Shown: positions 38,447 through 52,349 of the stretch, piece after piece
How positions within the stretch are numbered: position 1 is the stretch's first letter
Layout of the letters: the number at the start of each line of letters is the position of its first letter
The notes under the pieces: model-generated
Seen by the model: only the letters and a program-made list of their open reading frames with translations
Told to the model about the DNA's origin: nothing
Databases searched by the model: none
Made by a program: the position numbers and the translations under genes
Assembly: GCA_905182985.1 (NCBI GenBank)
Contig: CAJJDN010000005.1
Coordinates: 313,823 to 377,822, forward strand
Length of the DNA stretch: 64,000 nucleotides
Direction: 5' to 3'
DNA from: Paramecium sonneborni
Taxonomy: Eukaryota; Ciliophora; Oligohymenophorea; Peniculida; Parameciidae

Positions 38447-41400
38447 TGTTTCTAAATATTAATTCTAATTAAGTACCCAAAAATTATTAAAACTAAATTT
38501 GTCTTTAAGGACATTATGTTCTTTTTATTGAGGTTATGATTATTATATAGGAGATGATTGTTTTTCATCATCTACTGGAACAATTTGATTGCCAAAAACA
38601 GCTATTTTATCTTTTCTTGCTAATTTTAATACTTAACCAAATTTGGTTTGATCAAGAGATTTTTAATTTTTTAATGATTTCACCTTGCAAATAAAAATTC
38701 CTAATATAATTAATTAAAAAAAGTAAATAATATATAATAGATTAGGAATCTGCAAATTAAATTAAGCAGTACCTTAATAGAGAAAGTCATAATCATTACA
38801 AATTGTAGTTGGAGCAAGTGTAGTACAATTGCAAAAATATGTTTAATTAACTTAATTCAAGGTACAATTTTAATTTGACCATTCATATGTAAGAGAATTT
38901 CTAATTAAACAAACCAGATTGAAAGTATCATTTTAGATACCAAACTTATATGAAATATAAGTCTTTAGTTAAATATTTTATTTTCTATTTTGATGTCGTA
39001 TTTAATAATCATAAAGTGGATAAAGCTACTAGGGATATGGATAATAACCATCAAAAGCAAAGTAATTACGGATATATATTGCTTTAACAAAATCATAATA
39101 TTCTAATTAACTAGTTTTATCTTCTGTAGATTAGATCAAAAGTCTATTAACTATGAAATCTGATATATTATTAATTCTTTAAATTTTTAGATATGCTGTA
39201 TCAATAGAATAATCAATAATTTCATCAGGTTAAATTGCAAATAAAGACAATTCAATTGTGTTCGATAAGAAATTACTTAGACGATTTTATAATTCATATA
39301 TTCCAGCATCTTCTGTGAATAGAGTTTTTTCCCACATAAATACTGTACTTTTTAGGGCTGTATGTAAATCATTCTTATTTACAAGTGATCTAATATCAAT
39401 CTAAGAATAATTTAAATTAGCAGATGATTGATATTAAAGATTAATTGAATATTGGTTTATTTTTTCTAATCTTTATTCTACATTAAGAACATACTATTCC
39501 AATATTTACTAGCTATCCGATATTGAATATGAATAATTTTAATCCTTTAAAGTAGATACAAACAATAAAGATTAACTAAACAATCGAAATTCATCATTAT
39601 TTGTAATAGCATTTTTTATTAAAGATTCCTTTACATTTTTAATTAAATTTGTAAAATTTTAGTATTATTCTTTGGTTCCACTACAATCTTCAAAATAATA
39701 TCCAGGTGGACATTTGCATTTATCATTAACACAAATACCAACACCAGAGCATTATTTTAAGCATACCTATTACTATTCAAGTTAAATTAATTTAGTCATT
39801 GTATGTATACTTTATAAATTTGAGAAATTAGTTGAACTTTGAAAAGACTCATATAATTTATTTATTTCATAATTCTTTCTTTTCACTTTAATGTCCAATT
39901 CAAAATAAGATTTTGATCCATAATTTGATTCAACTTAACATAGAACAGATATTGCATTATCAACAATTCCATTAGGAAGCTAAAATGAACCTGAGATTTC
40001 TTTTGAATAAGTCACTAAAGGCAAACCATTGTTTATAGATTACAAATTAACATCATTTTAAAGAACAGATTTTTCAAAATAATAATAAATGCTAACAGTA
40101 TATTCAGGTTCTAAGTTTAGAATTGAATAATTAAAGTAATCTAGAGAATCTCCTTATAAAGGTTCAATACTAAATTAAATTTTGGAAGGAGGTTTGTTTA
40201 ATCCAAATGAAATGGATTCATTACCTGGAACTAAATAAATATAAATAGGTTTAGAGTAATCATTAACTAATCCTGCTAGTCTAAACTATAAAGTTTTGCT
40301 TGTAATTTTAATAGATGACAGAATTTTAAATTCTTACATAATAAAAGCGTATTTCTAATTATTTCTAATCAAGATAGTTATTTCATCATTAACATTAATA
40401 TAATTTGTAGGTTTCTCTTAATTTAAAACAAACTCTTCTTCTATATCAAAATCTGTGACTACAATTAATTATTCTTTTACTGTCCATCTATTACCTTTAG
40501 ATGCTTTAGCAAAGAATACAAAAGTCGTATTTTAACTATCAGCATAAATATCAGCAATTCTTCTAGATGGAAATTGCATAATTTTATTTTCTTCAGTTTT
40601 ACATGGTTATAAATTGAATAAATTATTGCATTACCATTAATATTCAATATTAATAGTACTTAATATTTCATTTTAAATATTTCTATCAAAACCTCTGGCA
40701 TTAATTTAATTATCTAATCCAATAAATCTATTTGTTTATAAAAATTCTATATCAATTTTTTTGGATTGAAGATAAATAACTTCATGAATGACAGAACTAC
40801 CAGTTGATGCTATAAAAAATAAGGGGGTTTCTTTAGGTAGAAGAGTTTCATTTAAAGGAATTTCATAAATGGGATTAATTTCTTGGATTAGATTAATGTA
40901 AGTTTAATTGTCAGAATCGAAAATGTGAATAGCTAAATTAAATTCGTTTTTCATATCAGCATACGTGATTTAACAATCAAAAACGTAAACTCTTGCAATT
41001 AATGGATTATATTAAAGATAGACATAAGGAACTTGATAAGGTAGTGTAGTAAATGAGAATGTTGTGAAATTGACTCTTTAGAGGAAATTAATATATTTTG
41101 CTGTTATAGTATAAGTAACATTAGGGGATAAGGTACTAATAGGAATAGTAAATTCATTTAATTGATTTGCTAAGAATGCATCCATTTATAAATAATAGTC
41201 ATCATTATCCATTTCATGTAGATACCAAGATAAAACATTTTAAATTTTCTTTGCTGTTCCATCAAGTAAAATTTATTTGATATAAATAGTTTTACATGTA
41301 CTTACAATTGAGGGAACATCAAACAGAATATAAGGTTTAGTTAAGGCAGATGGTCCTTTCACAATATTTTCAATAAATGTATCAATGTATATTCCATCAC

Positions 41401-44400
41401 AAAGACCTTGATTAACATCTCTATAGAAAGATTATTTGAAACTCAATTAATCTCCAATATTAACAGAAGCATAAGGTTCTAGTAAGATATTAACTGAATA
41501 TCTATCCCATGATAAATAGCATTAAGCATTATCTCCAAAGATCTCAGCTTAATCAAACCATAATGAACAACTAGAGGGTTAAAAAGGATTAATCAAATTA
41601 ACGGATATTAAATATCCAAAATATACTATAATTGAGTTTAGATCATCTGAATAGTATATATTCACTTATCCTATTTGACATGTAATACACCAATCATCAT
41701 TAAGTCTTCTATTACATGAACAATTTGGAACTTGAAGATTATTTTTACATACAACACATTAAGATTCTGAAATACATTCTTCACATGGACATTTTTAACA
41801 ATTATCATAGTATTAATCATCATAATAACCTTTAGGACATAAACAATCGATAGGATTTCTATTAGTTCCTCTACATTGCAAACATTCAGAACCATTTTCA
41901 CATGTCAAACATTTATGAAGACATTTTTCACAAGATTTCTCAGTTTAATAATATCCTGCTTTGCATTTTCCAAAACAATATCCTTCTTCAGTTAAATTAT
42001 AATTAGTTGCACATTATATACAATTCTAATTACCAAAATCAGTGCATTTATTACATTCTATTGAACATGAATAACAACTATTTTTGTTAAGATATTGCTG
42101 TTCATTGCATTTTAAAACACATTTATAATTATCAGTATCATTTAAATAATCAGTGGGACATTCATATAAACATTAATTTTAAAATATATAAGTTTTAATT
42201 GGACAAGATGTTGTACATTAACTTATTAAAGGATTTGAAAATAGTTTATCAGGACATTAATCTAAACATTTTTACTAATATAAGTAATATCCAATTTTAC
42301 AACTATTACATTAATCAAGATTTAAACATGTATTACATTAAGATGGACATTTTACACATCTAAAATCCTCAGAACCAAAATATCCATCTTAACACTTTTA
42401 AAGACATTTATTTCCAAATTGATAAGTGTTTGTTGGACAAGTTTCATAACAGACTTTTTAATATAAAAATAAAGAACATGAATCAACACATTTTTTTTAT
42501 TTTAAATCTTTTATTTTTGTACATTATGTATCACATTAATTCTACTCAAGATAAAAATTATCTTAGCATTCAGTACATATATTAAAATCATTACAAGCTT
42601 TACATTCTAATTTACATGGTTTACATATTTCTTTTCCATAATATCCATAAGGACATTGTTTTAAACATTTGTTTTAATAGATTATTAAATCACATTCTTT
42701 AACACATTGATATTCTTTTTCAAACGTATCTGGTGAACATTCAGATTGACAAACATTTTATATTGTATTTTGGAATGGTAAAACACTTGGACAACCTACA
42801 ACACATTATCCTTCAAATTAAAAGTAAGGTGAATCACAATTTAAACATTCATATTAATTTTTACAAATTAAACATCTTTCTGGACATTATTAACAAATTG
42901 ATCCTATTAAAATTGTTTTCTTGGGACATTCTAAAAGACAATCTCTATAATAATTATATGTATTAGCTGGACAAGAAGCATAACATTAATCAATAAAAAT
43001 AAAAGTTTCATCTGGACATTATTACTCACATTAATTCATAATAAAATTATAAAAATATGGACAGAAACTTCCACAAATTCCATCATTTAAAAATGATCCG
43101 TTTTCACATTTTTAACAACCATATTAATTACATTCTAGACAATTTTATGAGCAATCATAACAATTAAAATTGTAATTATATGTTTTAGGTGGACATGTTG
43201 TTAAACAAGTATTGAAATACATATATTAACTACACATTGAAACACATTTATTTTAATCTAAAAGAAGATTTGGAGGACATGATATGACACATGTTTAATC
43301 TATTTCATTATATAAATTTGGACATGTTAAAACACATTATTAATTATACAAGTAATAGTTCTATTTGCAAATTATACAATCATCAGGTGATGGTCCAATA
43401 CATGTTAAACATGATATATCACAATCTAAACATTCTTAATTGTTCTAAAATGTATTTGTAGGACATTAATTCATACAAATATTTTTATGATAATAAAGTA
43501 TTGGATTTGTGGGACAACTTTCTAAACATTCATTTTAATATTCAAACAATGTTGCATCGCAATTTTCAACACAAACATGATTTTTATAGTCAGTCTTACC
43601 AACAATACAACTTGAATAACATAAACCATTTTCCAAAAAATAATCATTTTTACATGAAGTACAATTTGTTGATGAAGTACATGATTGACATTTTTAAGGA
43701 CAGTTTGTACAGAAAGTATCTTTTAAGTACATTCCATCTGGACATGAAATAACACATTAATCATTAAGTTTTTAAGGACAATCTGTAACACAAAATCTTT
43801 TATCAAAAGATTCTTAATGGTAAAGATTAAATGGACATTTGGACACACATTCTCTGGATATTGGATCCATGTAAAGATATTTATTAGTACAAAAGCTATT
43901 GCAAGTTTATAAATGTAAATAGAAATTTTAATTACATGCTTAACATACAGTTGGTGATGTACATTTCGAACATTTAGTATTACATTTTTAACATTGTACT
44001 CCATCTGAATAGTATCCTTCAGGTAATACACTTAAACATTTTTGATTACAATTTAAATATCCTATAGGACAAGTAGTAACACAACTTTTAGTATCAGTAA
44101 CTTCTAATTTTGTACCACAAGTACTTAAACATTTACTTGTTTAGTAATCATATAAAATGGGACATGTTTATGTACATGTATTACCATTCAATAAATAATT
44201 ATCAATGCATGTATAACATTCATTTGCAGACGATCCAAAACATGTTCTGCAAATAGAATTACAAAGAATACAATTATTTGCTACTTTATAAGTAAAAGTT
44301 GGACATGATAAAACACAAAATTAACTGTATAATAAATATCCTGTATCGCATTAAGTTTGGCATCTCATACCTTAGATAACTGTGTTTGATGGACAAGATT

Positions 44401-47400
44401 CTTTGCAAGTATTATCAGTATAATCAGAATAAAATGGACAAGTAATTTAACATTTTTATTAGTATAAAAAGTAAGGAGATTTACATTCTAAACAATTTCC
44501 ATTTATAGGTCCATAACATTCTTTACAAATAGGATCACATAACTAACATTATCCTGATGATAAATACGAATTAGAATAGCATTATTCAACACATTCTTTT
44601 TTACCATCTAATTCATAATTTGCTAAAAAACCTGGACAAAAACTAAAACATACTTTTTAAGCTAAATATAGATAATCTGGACAACTAGTAACACAAGCTT
44701 AAGTTGCTAAATTAGCATAAGGTTTTGTAGATGGACAAACCTCAACACATGTAGTATCAGCTATGTAATATCCAGAATCACATTTTGTACATTAATCTAC
44801 TTCTCCACCATAACATTCAGAACAAGGACCAGCACATGAATTACAAATTAATCCATCAATATATGTTTAATTTGGACAAGTTGTTACACAAATATTTGAG
44901 TAATAATAAATTGGACATGTATCCTTACATGCTAATTATCCATTTGCTAAAGATTGTAAGAAAGTTCCAGAAGGACATTGTTTCACACATTTACCATTCA
45001 CCCAATCTTAAAGTAGATCAGGATTTATATTGCAAATATTTGTACATGTTGATACTCCGTATAAAAAATAACTAGGTAAACAAGTAATACATTAATTAGA
45101 TGTGCCATCAGTACACGTAGCACATCCAACAGCACACGAATAACAATTTAATGTATTTATTTGATTATAGGTTCCTTCTGGACAACCAAATTCGTAGCAT
45201 GATTTTTAGGCTTCATAAATATAATAATTAGGGGAACATGCAGCAACACAATATCCATCTTCTTCATAGCTGGTACAAGTAATAACACAAATATTATTAA
45301 TAGTGTCTTTAAATGGAATATTTTCAGGACATTCTGTAGAGCAAGTAGTATCAGATAAAAAAGTACCTGGATTACATTCAGTACAAGTAGTTGAATATGA
45401 GTCAAAACATGTTTTACAAACAGCAGCACAATTATCACATAATGAATAATTAGTTTTTGAGACGCAATAAGTTCCAATAGGTTGAATATTTGAACATAAA
45501 TCTCTATATTAAAATTGATTATATAAGCAAGTGGATGAACAAGATGTAATTAATGTATTAATAGTATTTATAATTTAATAACCAGATGTAGTATATGAAC
45601 TGTTTGGACAAACATTAACACATTTCCAATTTATGAGATCATAGAATAAGTTTCCACAATCCATAACACATGAATTAGATAAAAAAAATGTTTTTTCATA
45701 ACAAGATAAACATTGAATATTGGTTGGACCTGAACATGTTTTGCAATTATAGTAACAATTATAACAATCATTAGCTATGCAATATGCACCAATAATAGGT
45801 TTAATATCATAACATCTATTATTGAGAGAATAGACAAAGTTTCCGAATACTTATCCACATTTACTAACACAAGCTTATATACTTTAAATTTAATCATCAA
45901 TAGTAAATCCAATAGAGCATGAACCTTCGCATTACCAATTAATATAGTTTCTAAATTTAGATTTGCATGTTTTAAAGCAATCATTATCAGAGAGAAAAGT
46001 AGTAGGATAACAAGAAGTACATGTAGTGGCTGAATTATAACAAGTAGCACAATTAGTACTACATTTAGTACATTACATAGTTGTACTTAGAGTATAATAT
46101 CCAGCATCACATGGATACATACAGAGTTATGTATTTGTTTAATGCATATATGTTTAATAAACTCTATTAGTTTTAATTTAACCACATTTAATTTTGAAGC
46201 ATTATCTAATAGAAAATCCATCAATATTAATGTTATCATACACTAAATCACTTGGATCACATGCCGATAAACAAATATTTAAATTATTCTCATCTATATA
46301 CAAATATTTTGGATAGCAAGAAGGAACACATTTATTTTAATTCATAGGATAATAATTTAGACAAGTCGTACAATAAGTATCACTTGTACATGTCTAACAT
46401 AGTTCAGGACAATCTACAAATATTGCTATTGGTTATTAATTTGGAATTGTCTAAGTACTTAAATAGTTATCAGTAATACTAGTGATAGGTAAACAAATCA
46501 AATTATATTTTGCATAACCATTACTACATGTCCTTACACAATCAAAATCTTAAGTTAAATATCCTGTTGGGCATTCTAATTCACAAACCATCCAATCTCT
46601 ATTATTAAATTTAAACTTAGATTATGTATTACAATCATCTAAACAAGTTGTATAATATGGACTAAAAAACTTATTATCATAACAACCCAAACATTAATTA
46701 GGTTATGTTCCAAAACAATATTTACAAAGCGGATCACAATCCTCATAAACTAATTTATATGTTGAACCAGCTGGAACACATATACCTACTTACCCAGTTT
46801 ATTCTGATGATCTTAAACAATAATAATTTAAAGTTAATTCATTGTTATTGCATCTTGAAGCTGTATTACAACTGTATGTAGGATTCTTCATACCTATCAA
46901 ACAATTATAACCATATAAGTATCTTCCTGGACACTTTTTTAAGCATAGTTTATTTAATTGAAATCTGTTATTTGCAGTACAGCTTCTTTAACATGTATTT
47001 AATTCAGTTAAAAAGTAACCATTATTACAATTATAACATGCTGTTAAGTATTGAGCCTATAGACAAATTTATTATTTAATTTATTCACATTGATAAGTTA
47101 CTGGATTGTGTTAATTATAAGTATTTTAACACAATTTACTTTTATCATCCAAACTATAAGTACTCATTATCTTTATTTTAGTGTTTTAGCAAAATATTGC
47201 AAACTAATCTGTACAACTGTATGGTGATAGTTATGTGCTAATTATTTAACATTATCCATTTCTCACATAATAATTATTAGCACATATTGAACAAGTTGTT
47301 CCTGATTATCTTAGACAATTTGGAATTGTTACTGGAATACAATTTGCGCCAGATTCTCTGTATCCAGCTGGACATTTATAGATATTAATATCATCATTTG

Positions 47401-48855
47401 GATCTTATTCTTTGCAGTAATGGGTATTAGCTAAACAAAATGCACAATAATCTCCAACAAATAATTGGCAATCTCCATTGGCTTCTAAAATATTATAACC
47501 TTTAAATATTCTTATATCTTATATATCAATCATTTCTAAACCCATATCATCCATAAATACAGGTCCAAATACTAATCGTCTATATTATATTACATTTGTT
47601 ATTGTTCTCAATGTAACCTATATGTTATCTATAAAAACTCTTAATAATTTCTTAGAATTTGTTGCCTAAAAATCTTAATCTAAACTTAATTCTAAAAAAC
47701 CAGCTGTCACATGTGCCCAGGTATTATCATTTATACTACCTAATTGAAGTTTATCATAATTTTAATGAAATAATAAATTATAATCTTTATTTATTCCAAA
47801 TCCTACACTTGTCTATTATAAAGCGTCATCAGTTAATGAAAGAAATTAAAATGTTGAAACTATATTTGATGGCTTTATCCAAAACATCATTGTAAACGAA
47901 CTTAGTTATTCAATAAAATTATAAACTATCTGTGTATTTTTATACAAAACTAATCCAATACTATTACTATATTATATTGGGTTTGTAGTTGATCTCAATA
48001 TCACATTCATAAAAACATCATTCACATTCAAACCAATTAATTTATAAGGTTTAAGAAAATATTTGAGTTCCAAATCATAATCAAGATAAATTTCTGAATC
48101 CATTGTTGTCCATCCATTGAAGTAATCAAAATTAGCTATATTTACACATGCTTTGTAATCATATGGTGTATTATATAACTATTCATTTGTTATTCTAGAA
48201 TGTATACCAAATTTATAATTTAATCTAATTATTATACAAAATCATTACTTTTGATTGACTAATGTTTCTTGTATCTAATTCAATGAATAATCATAAGTAG
48301 AAAAGAATTTAAGATTTATAAATGTATTAATTGTGCTCTAGTCTATAGATAACAATAAATGATTCCAATTCCCAATATATAGATCATTCTCTCTAAAATA
48401 AATAAAATAATGTACTAAACTAATTTCAATTTGATAATTTCAGGAGAAAATCTTTAATTCACTAAATACATATAATAATCTCCTTATTCTATTTAGTAAT
48501 ATAGCATTAAATTAAGATACTAATTTTATATTTAAATTTTACAGGAGTATTTGTGTAACCATCTACAAAACCAAACAATATTTGCTTCCCATTTAGTTTC
48601 ATCTTTGAATAAACCATCATCCAAAAGCTAAAAGTAATCTTGTTTAAGTTGAGCATATTTCCTGATTGAGAAAGGTATTTATAAAAATACTAGCTTCCCA
48701 CAAAACCATTATCTCCTATTATATAACATATTCTATTAACTTTCATCTATTGTTTTGCAGTCCATAATTAAAGGCTTTGAATCTTGGAGCCTCAACTTTT
48801 AGGCTTCATTAACAAAGGGTAATAAAATTAAAATCGCTTTGAGTAAAAAACACAT
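37896..48855 (-). CDS. Giant secreted-head membrane protein, inverted paralog of 15619-26573 (paralog B)
   Basis: ATG 48855, TGA 37896-37898. Seven introns at 48716-48740, 48520-48542, 48393-48415, 48225-48248, 38452-38476, 38221-38247 and 38058-38082 leave 3595 residues, one fewer than paralog A. Same order: signal peptide (MCFLLKAILILLPFVNEAQ), ConA/LamG-like head (NGFVGSQYFYKYLSQSG, ITFSFWMMVYSKMKLNGKQ split at IT), long CxxC furin-like array, REJ-like region, EGF unit (CSGVGICVNDKCKCPPGYY), GPS-like cysteines followed by TM1, basic loop, four more TM helices (MKQFVILFIIKIFLSLVMIA; SYSFAILMDLLFLDILLF) and a Lys-rich end. Introns 2-7 match those of paralog A in place and phase, but their sequences differ. 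Head-to-head distances and opposite strands make this an inverted gene pair with about 11 kb between. Confidence 0.85.
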
Positions 48856-49555
48856 ATATTTAATATTAATTAAAAATAACTCTTTTAAAAAGAACTTATC
48901 TTTCTGTCCTAAAAAATCTAACACTGATGAAATTGATGACATTTGCTTTCTGAAAAAATTTATCATAAATTATTAGTTTTGTTTCATTTGGTAAAAAGTC
49001 TCAAAAATTTATACTCTTAGATCAAAAAATTTGATCAGATCTTTTAATAAATAATTTTATACAATTTTTGCTATTTTCAAGTTGGAAATTGAAAAAATGG
49101 TTTTTTGATGTTTAATTAAAGTTTATATAAATATTTCACATTCATTTCATAGGTTTATTATAAATTTCTGATAGTTTTCATACAAAAGGAATTCGAAAAT
49201 TTTTCAAGATTTATCAGAATGCATAATTTGCTTTAGAAATTTTAAATCTGAAGAACATTTTCTATATTAATTTTAAATATACATTTATTAAAAAAAAATT
49301 TTACTAAATATTTTATTAAGTTTAAGCACCTGAGAAATTAACATTAACAAATAATATTTTAAATGGTTGAATTTAGCTGAAATAGGATATTTAAATAAAA
49401 AATATTGATAAATATTGTTTTTTGTAAAGATGAAATATAAATAGTTTATTTTTTATTATTTAATAAAACTAAAAAATTATTAAAATATGAATAATAGAAA
49501 ATATATATGATAACTTTAATACATAATTATAATTTTTAATAAAAATATATTACAT
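48856..49555. other. 700-bp divergent intergenic region
   Basis: Between the starts of paralog B (minus) and a plus-strand coiled-coil gene. AT-rich, with no frame above background on either strand. It is far longer than most spacers here and may hold separate promoters or old coding remnants. Confidence 0.45.
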
Positions 49556-50491
49556 ATGGCTACTAGATTAAATACAAATCCTAATGATTCAAAAAAGAAA
49601 CCAAAAAATAAAAAGAATACTGATTAAACTTCCAAAAAAAAAGGCAAATCAAAATCTGTAGTTGATTAAGAACAAGTCTTGAATTTAAAGTAGAGCTTTG
49701 AAACGTTGATAAAAAATAAGTAATAGTTTACTAAAATTAGAGAGGATCTTGAGAAGATAATTTAAAATTAAGAAAGTAAAATAAAGGATCTGAAAAAGAA
49801 TGAAAAAAATTTAGTAGATGAATTAAAAAGATAAGGTGATATTGCAAGAGAAGCACTCAATAAATTGTATTATTATTAATAAGAAAATAATATAGAGAGA
49901 GAAAAGCTGAGAAAATATTATGAAGGTATATTCAACCGTTAATTTAATAGATTATTATAAAACAAAAGAATAGGAAGTAATTTAGAAATATGAGGGATTG
50001 ATGTAATAATCTAATATTACTTTGTCTGATTATTAAAAGAAATTTAAAGATTTTGCAGTAAAAGAATAAATCTACTAAGAAGAAATTGAATTATTAAAGA
50101 AAGCATCAAAAAATGTTTAAACTCCAAGAGATAGAGTAAAATAAAATTAAAATATTTTTTGTTAGAATTTTTAGCAATAATTGAATGATATGGAATTGAA
50201 ACTTTATTAAGCAAATAAAAATAATGAGTAATTGAAAACTTTATCAAATGAAAACTCTAATTTGTATTTGAAAATTAGTCAATTTGAAAAATAATTGGCA
50301 AAAAAAAATGAAAAAGAAAAAACTTTAAAGGAATAATTTAGTAAATAAATAACTGAATTGTAACAAGAAATCAAGGTAATTATTTTTATAATAAAATGAT
50401 TCTTTAGTATTGGAAAAATGAAATGGATAAAGTTATAAGGCAGAATAATGTTGTAATTTCTAAATTAACACCACATAAGTTAAGATATTGA
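49556..50491 (+). CDS. Coiled-coil protein with basic N-terminus, unidentified
   Basis: ATG 49556, TGA 50489-50491, introns at 49926-49950 (25 nt) and 50376-50407 (32 nt); 292 residues. A Lys-rich head (SKKKPKNKKNTDQTSKKKGK) leads to nearly continuous heptads: LKQSFETLIKNKQQ, REDLEKIIQNQESKI, EALNKLYYYQQENN, KEQIYQEEIELLKKAS, NDMELKLYQANKNNEQ, and the end YWKNEMDKVIRQNN. A short TPRDR motif sits in the middle. Overall it looks like ciliary or cytoskeletal coiled-coil proteins of ciliates, but nothing more exact can be said. Confidence 0.75.
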
Positions 50492-50783
50492 TTAAAATAC
50501 ATTGATAATTGATGATAAAAATAAAATTTATTCTTTTATTAAATTTAATTACTTTTTAATAATGAGTTATTTTTAAAAACAAAGAATTGAAAACTTGATG
50601 AAAAAGTAAAATTAAAAATAATGGTTTCTTAATGTAAAGTAACTTCCTAATATTTCATTCATAGGATATTAAATGTACAAATTATTAGAGATTTTTATAA
50701 CATTTTTATTAAATAAACAAAATCTCAATAATTTTGATGATGATACAAACATAATTTTATTGAAATTTGTATTTTTTTTCCTC

Positions 50784-51435
50784 TCAATTTATAAAATTAT
50801 TATTTATTATATTTTTTCTTTATTAAGATTTATATTTGATCTAATCACATTCATACCTGTTATCCTGATAATAATTCTTTCCAATTTTTTAATTTTATTT
50901 TAATATTTACTCTATAAAAGGATTCTAATTTTTTTATTTTATTTTTAATATTTTTTATGAATCAAAGCATTCTAGTTCCTTTAATTATTAATATAATTAT
51001 TATTAAAATTTCTCTAATTTTATAAATAATACCTAATTTAATTAGTTTAGATTATATGATTTACATGCAGCATTATTGTTTCTAGGTAGTTTTAGTTCAA
51101 CACTCTTTTAATTCATGAATTTATTATAATCATATATTCTTGAATCTCGATGATAAGTCTTCTCTATGAATTTTATTCCTTTACCTCTCTAAGCCTGATT
51201 AATATCCTTTTGTATAGTTTTTCCATTAAAATGAAATCTGATATAATTATATTTTTTTCTCTTTCACCTACCTTGAAAAGTTTTATAAATGATCTTTCAA
51301 ATTTTTTGAACCCTATTTAAATTTTATCCATCAAGGTTAATCCTCTAATTTTTAATTTTAATAAGGTTTCTAATAGCTTCCATTAAAGTTTGCCCATCTT
51401 TCGTACTCATTAAACAAATACAATTAGTCTTGATA
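50784..51435 (-). CDS. 3' part of a small minus-strand gene, cut by the N gap
   Basis: Frame to TGA at 50784-50786 with one 34-nt GTAGG...CAG intron; after it the protein reads FHFNGKTIQKDINQAQRGKG, YHRDSRIYDYNKFMNQKSVEL, LPRNNNAACKSYNLNQ and a Gln-rich tail. Its true 5' end lies across the gap in the second copy of the repeat (see 51797-52349). One in-frame TGA occurs before the intron (LEDQP-stop-WIKF), so either another intron is missed or the gene is dead. Family unknown. Confidence 0.4.
50913..51435. repeat. 523-bp exact duplicate, copy 1 (flanks N gap)
   Basis: Identical to 51797-52319. The two copies face each other across 361 N. As at the two single-n joins, this looks like an unmerged contig overlap. 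Confidence 0.95.
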
Positions 51436-51796
51436 NNNNNNNNNNNNNNNNNNNNNNNNNNNNNNNNNNNNNNNNNNNNNNNNNNNNNNNNNNNNNNNNN
51501 NNNNNNNNNNNNNNNNNNNNNNNNNNNNNNNNNNNNNNNNNNNNNNNNNNNNNNNNNNNNNNNNNNNNNNNNNNNNNNNNNNNNNNNNNNNNNNNNNNNN
51601 NNNNNNNNNNNNNNNNNNNNNNNNNNNNNNNNNNNNNNNNNNNNNNNNNNNNNNNNNNNNNNNNNNNNNNNNNNNNNNNNNNNNNNNNNNNNNNNNNNNN
51701 NNNNNNNNNNNNNNNNNNNNNNNNNNNNNNNNNNNNNNNNNNNNNNNNNNNNNNNNNNNNNNNNNNNNNNNNNNNNNNNNNNNNNNNNNNNNNNNN
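51436..51796. other. Assembly gap, 361 N
   Basis: Run of N between two identical 523-bp segments. If the segments are one locus, the gap is artificial and no sequence is missing. Confidence 0.95.
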
Positions 51797-52319
51797 TATA
51801 AAAGGATTCTAATTTTTTTATTTTATTTTTAATATTTTTTATGAATCAAAGCATTCTAGTTCCTTTAATTATTAATATAATTATTATTAAAATTTCTCTA
51901 ATTTTATAAATAATACCTAATTTAATTAGTTTAGATTATATGATTTACATGCAGCATTATTGTTTCTAGGTAGTTTTAGTTCAACACTCTTTTAATTCAT
52001 GAATTTATTATAATCATATATTCTTGAATCTCGATGATAAGTCTTCTCTATGAATTTTATTCCTTTACCTCTCTAAGCCTGATTAATATCCTTTTGTATA
52101 GTTTTTCCATTAAAATGAAATCTGATATAATTATATTTTTTTCTCTTTCACCTACCTTGAAAAGTTTTATAAATGATCTTTCAAATTTTTTGAACCCTAT
52201 TTAAATTTTATCCATCAAGGTTAATCCTCTAATTTTTAATTTTAATAAGGTTTCTAATAGCTTCCATTAAAGTTTGCCCATCTTTCGTACTCATTAAACA
52301 AATACAATTAGTCTTGATA
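51797..52319. repeat. 523-bp exact duplicate, copy 2
   Basis: Same sequence as 50913-51435; continues to the right into the likely 5' end of the small minus-strand gene. Confidence 0.95.
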
Positions 52320-52349
52320 CTACAAATAAAATCTATTTTTATAAAACAT
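51797..52349 (-). CDS. 5' part of the small minus-strand gene, cut by the N gap
   Basis: ATG at 52349 opens MFYKNRFYLQYQDQLYLFNE, then YERWANFNGSYQKPYQNQKL and LEDQP before a TGA; the same frame goes on as WIKFKQGSKNLKDHLQNFS. The segment from 52319 down is repeated before the gap, so the full gene would be this 5' end plus the 3' end at 50784-51435. The single TGA leaves open whether it is a pseudogene. Confidence 0.4.

Noticed and set aside
50673..50903. Plus-strand hydrophobic small protein
   Set aside because: It is antisense to the 3' end of the minus-strand gene at 50784-51435 and is Phe/Ile-rich only by AT composition.
51430..51801. Open frame across the N run
   Set aside because: It consists only of unknown bases.
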